From NCBI GenBank assembly GCA_017508505.1, contig JAFVYT010000226.1, forward strand, positions 1-6,256: a stretch of DNA of 6,256 bases, given 5' to 3'. This document shows positions 4,987-6,256 of the stretch, in pieces. Each line of letters opens with the position of its first letter. Within the stretch, counting starts at the first letter, position 1. The translations under genes were made by a program, and so were the position numbers. The stretch comes from Clostridia bacterium. Its GTDB lineage: Bacteria; Bacillota_A; Clostridia; Oscillospirales; SIG627. The notes under the pieces were generated by a model. The model worked only from the letters and a program-made list of their open reading frames with translations. It was not told the origin of the DNA and made no database searches.

Positions 4987-5846
4987 CCCTTGGTACCTCC
5001 TCTCGCCATACCCGCCATGATTTTCTTTCGGAAGATGAGAAAGAGAATCACAAGAGGCACGCACACGGCTACCACCGCCGCCATCATGGCGGGGATGTTG
5101 TCCCGTCCGAAGCCGTTTTCCCGAATCTCCTGAATGCCCACGGAAACCAGAAAATGGCTCTTTTCGTCGGTGATGAGGCGGGGCCACACGTAGGAGTTCC
5201 AGCACTCGATGACCTTCAGGATGGTGATGGTGATGATGGTGGGCTTACAGATGGGCACCATCACCCGCATCAGGTATTTCAAATCACTCGTTCCGTCCAC
5301 CTTCGCTGCCCAGTACAGCTCGTCGGGGATCTGGGAGAAGTTCTCCCGAAGCAGATAAATGTAAAAGACGCTTGCCACCGAGGGCAGGATCAGCCCCGCA
5401 AAGCTGTTGCGCAGCTCGAGATTTGTGACGGTGACAAAGTTGGTGATCACCACCAGCTCCGAGGGAATCATCATCAGAGCCAGAAACAGGGTGAAGGTCA
5501 GGTTCTTTCCCCGAAACTGTAAGCGGGAAAAGGCAAAGGCCGCCAGCACCGTCACCACCAGCATAAGAGCCGTGGTCACAAGGGTGAAGATCACCGTGTT
5601 GACAAAATAGTCCAAAAGAGGGACGGCGCGGAAGGCTTCCTTATAGTTTTCCACCGTGGGGGAGAGGGTATACAGCTTCGGAACAAACTCCGAGCTGTAG
5701 GCGCCGTACCCCTTTAAGGAGGTGAGCACCATATAATAAAAGGGAAACAGCACCATCAGAGCCCAAAGGCCCAAAAGGGTGTAGGTGACGGCAGACAGGA
5801 TCTGCTTTCTTATTTTCGCGCGCTTGGCGCCATCGTCGTAATGCAT
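4983..5846 (-). CDS. ABC sugar-type importer permease (UgpE/MalG-like)
   Basis: Second membrane-spanning subunit of a carbohydrate-uptake (CUT1-type) ABC importer. Its 287 residues are the family's usual length and show about six hydrophobic segments, including AVTYTLLGLWALMVLFPFYY (19-38), a long one near 80-106, LFLALMMIPSELVVITNFVTV (120-140) and the last at about 252-272. The cytoplasmic EAA loop that docks the ATPase is clear at 175-199: DELYWAAKVDGTSDLKYLMRVMVP in outline, with the DGT core. The N-terminal region up to LTSLK and the ENYKEAF segment are typical of MalG-like subunits. The gene lies 17 bp after the first permease, has a purine-rich ribosome binding site (AAAGGGGG and AAGGAAG, 5847-5861), and its stop overlaps the binding-protein start. 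The complex needs an ATPase, which is not in this window. Confidence 0.95.
   Translation of the reverse strand: MHYDDGAKRAKIRKQILSAVTYTLLGLWALMVLFPFYYMVLTSLKGYGAYSSEFVPKLYTLSPTVENYKEAFRAVPLLDYFVNTVIFTLVTTALMLVVTVLAAFAFSRLQFRGKNLTFTLFLALMMIPSELVVITNFVTVTNLELRNSFAGLILPSVASVFYIYLLRENFSQIPDELYWAAKVDGTSDLKYLMRVMVPICKPTIITITILKVIECWNSYVWPRLITDEKSHFLVSVGIQEIRENGFGRDNIPAMMAAVVAVCVPLVILFLIFRKKIMAGMARGGTKG
4995..5001 (-). promoter_or_regulatory. Ribosome binding site that fixes the binding-protein start
   Basis: AGGAGGT, a full match to the anti-Shine-Dalgarno complement, lies inside the last codons of the permease gene, 8 nt before the ATG at 4986. Together with the ATGA overlap it points to coupled translation and rules out the longer upstream start at 5205. 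Confidence 0.9.
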
Positions 5847-5863
5847 CTTCCTTCCCCCTTTCT

Positions 5864-6256
5864 TCAGGCGTAGTGGACGTGCTTCTTGCTCACCATCAGG
5901 TTGATGCAGGTGATGGTCAGCACAATGGCAAAGAGGATGATCGCCGCGGCGGAGGCGTAGGAGGGATACCCGCCCGAGGCACCGTAGAGCATATCGTAGA
6001 CGTAGCCGACGATGGTGTTCATTTCTGCGGCGTTCAGGTCCGTTCCGAACAGGGCAACCGCATCGCTGTATGCCTTGAAGGCTCCGATGAAGCCCGTGAT
6101 GATCAGATAAAAGAGGGTGGGGGAGATCATGGGGACGGTGATGCGGGTGAACATACGCCGGGAGGAGGTGCCGTCCACCCGTGCGGCGTTGTAGTAGCTT
6201 TGGTTGACCGAGGCAAGGGCAGAGGTGAGCACCAGGATCTTAAAGGGCAGGACCAC
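5864..6256 (-). CDS. ABC sugar-type importer permease (UgpA/MalF-like), C-terminal part
   Basis: First membrane subunit of the same importer. Only the last 130 codons are in the window, and the gene continues past 6256. The GTG at the edge is an internal valine codon, not a start. The EAA loop is at fragment residues 20-43 (YYNAARVDGTSSRRMFTRITVP), placed as in MalF/UgpA proteins. It is followed by a membrane segment (TLFYLIITGFIGAFKAY), a periplasmic-side loop with DLNAAEMNTIVGYVYD, and the final helix ASAAAIILFAIVLTITCINLMV, ending KKHVHYA. Relatives are near 290-320 residues, so somewhat more than half is missing. Its place as the first visible gene, 17 bp ahead of the second permease, gives the order permease, permease, binding protein. 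Confidence 0.93.
   Translation of the reverse strand: MVLPFKILVLTSALASVNQSYYNAARVDGTSSRRMFTRITVPMISPTLFYLIITGFIGAFKAYSDAVALFGTDLNAAEMNTIVGYVYDMLYGASGGYPSYASAAAIILFAIVLTITCINLMVSKKHVHYA

Noticed and set aside
4987..5205. N-terminal extension of the binding protein to an upstream start
   Set aside because: It overlaps the permease gene by more than 200 bp, is Arg/Gly/His-rich, and would bury the signal peptide. The perfect Shine-Dalgarno lies at 4995-5001.

Overview
The window suggests a spore-forming, fairly GC-rich member of the class Clostridia (Bacillota). The evidence is a bona fide Spo0A sporulation regulator, strong purine-rich ribosome binding sites, consensus sigma-A type promoters, lipoprotein signal peptides and intrinsic terminators. 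Genus cannot be read from the sequence. All six supportable genes lie on the minus strand, so transcription runs from high to low coordinates. Both terminal genes are cut by the window edge.

In transcription order, 6256-3349 holds the distal part of a carbohydrate-type ABC importer operon: the C-terminal part of a UgpA/MalF-like permease, a complete UgpE/MalG-like permease, and a solute-binding lipoprotein whose ATG overlaps the permease stop. The true start of the binding protein is at 4986. The protein has an unusual extra C-terminal membrane helix. No ATPase is visible. A 97-bp gap with its own likely promoter leads to a 467-residue lipoprotein (3251-1848) built from two 200-residue copies, a 600-bp internal duplication. 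Each copy looks like a pair of OB-fold-like modules. Its function is unknown. It is followed by two tandem terminators.

The 444 bp between that lipoprotein and spo0A carries no gene but is dense in possible regulatory sequence. It holds two perfect 0A-box cores (TGTCGAA), each placed just beyond a terminator tail. It also holds a cluster of four 0A-like sites in the same orientation at 10-bp multiples, a perfect 9-bp inverted repeat, and a second, imperfect copy of that repeat inside the spacer of the probable spo0A promoter. This is the most interesting part of the window and suggests autoregulation plus at least one further regulator.

spo0A (1403-642) has a complete DNA-binding domain, but its receiver has lost one of the two acid-pocket aspartates. 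A strong terminator follows it, and almost immediately comes a promoter with perfect -35 and -10 hexamers. That promoter drives a serine O-acetyltransferase gene (cysE type), of which the N-terminal 174 codons are present. The importer supplies solute, the duplicated lipoprotein is probably a surface protein, and the spo0A and cysE units appear independently transcribed. I see no CRISPR array, transposon, tRNA, rRNA or clear defence system.
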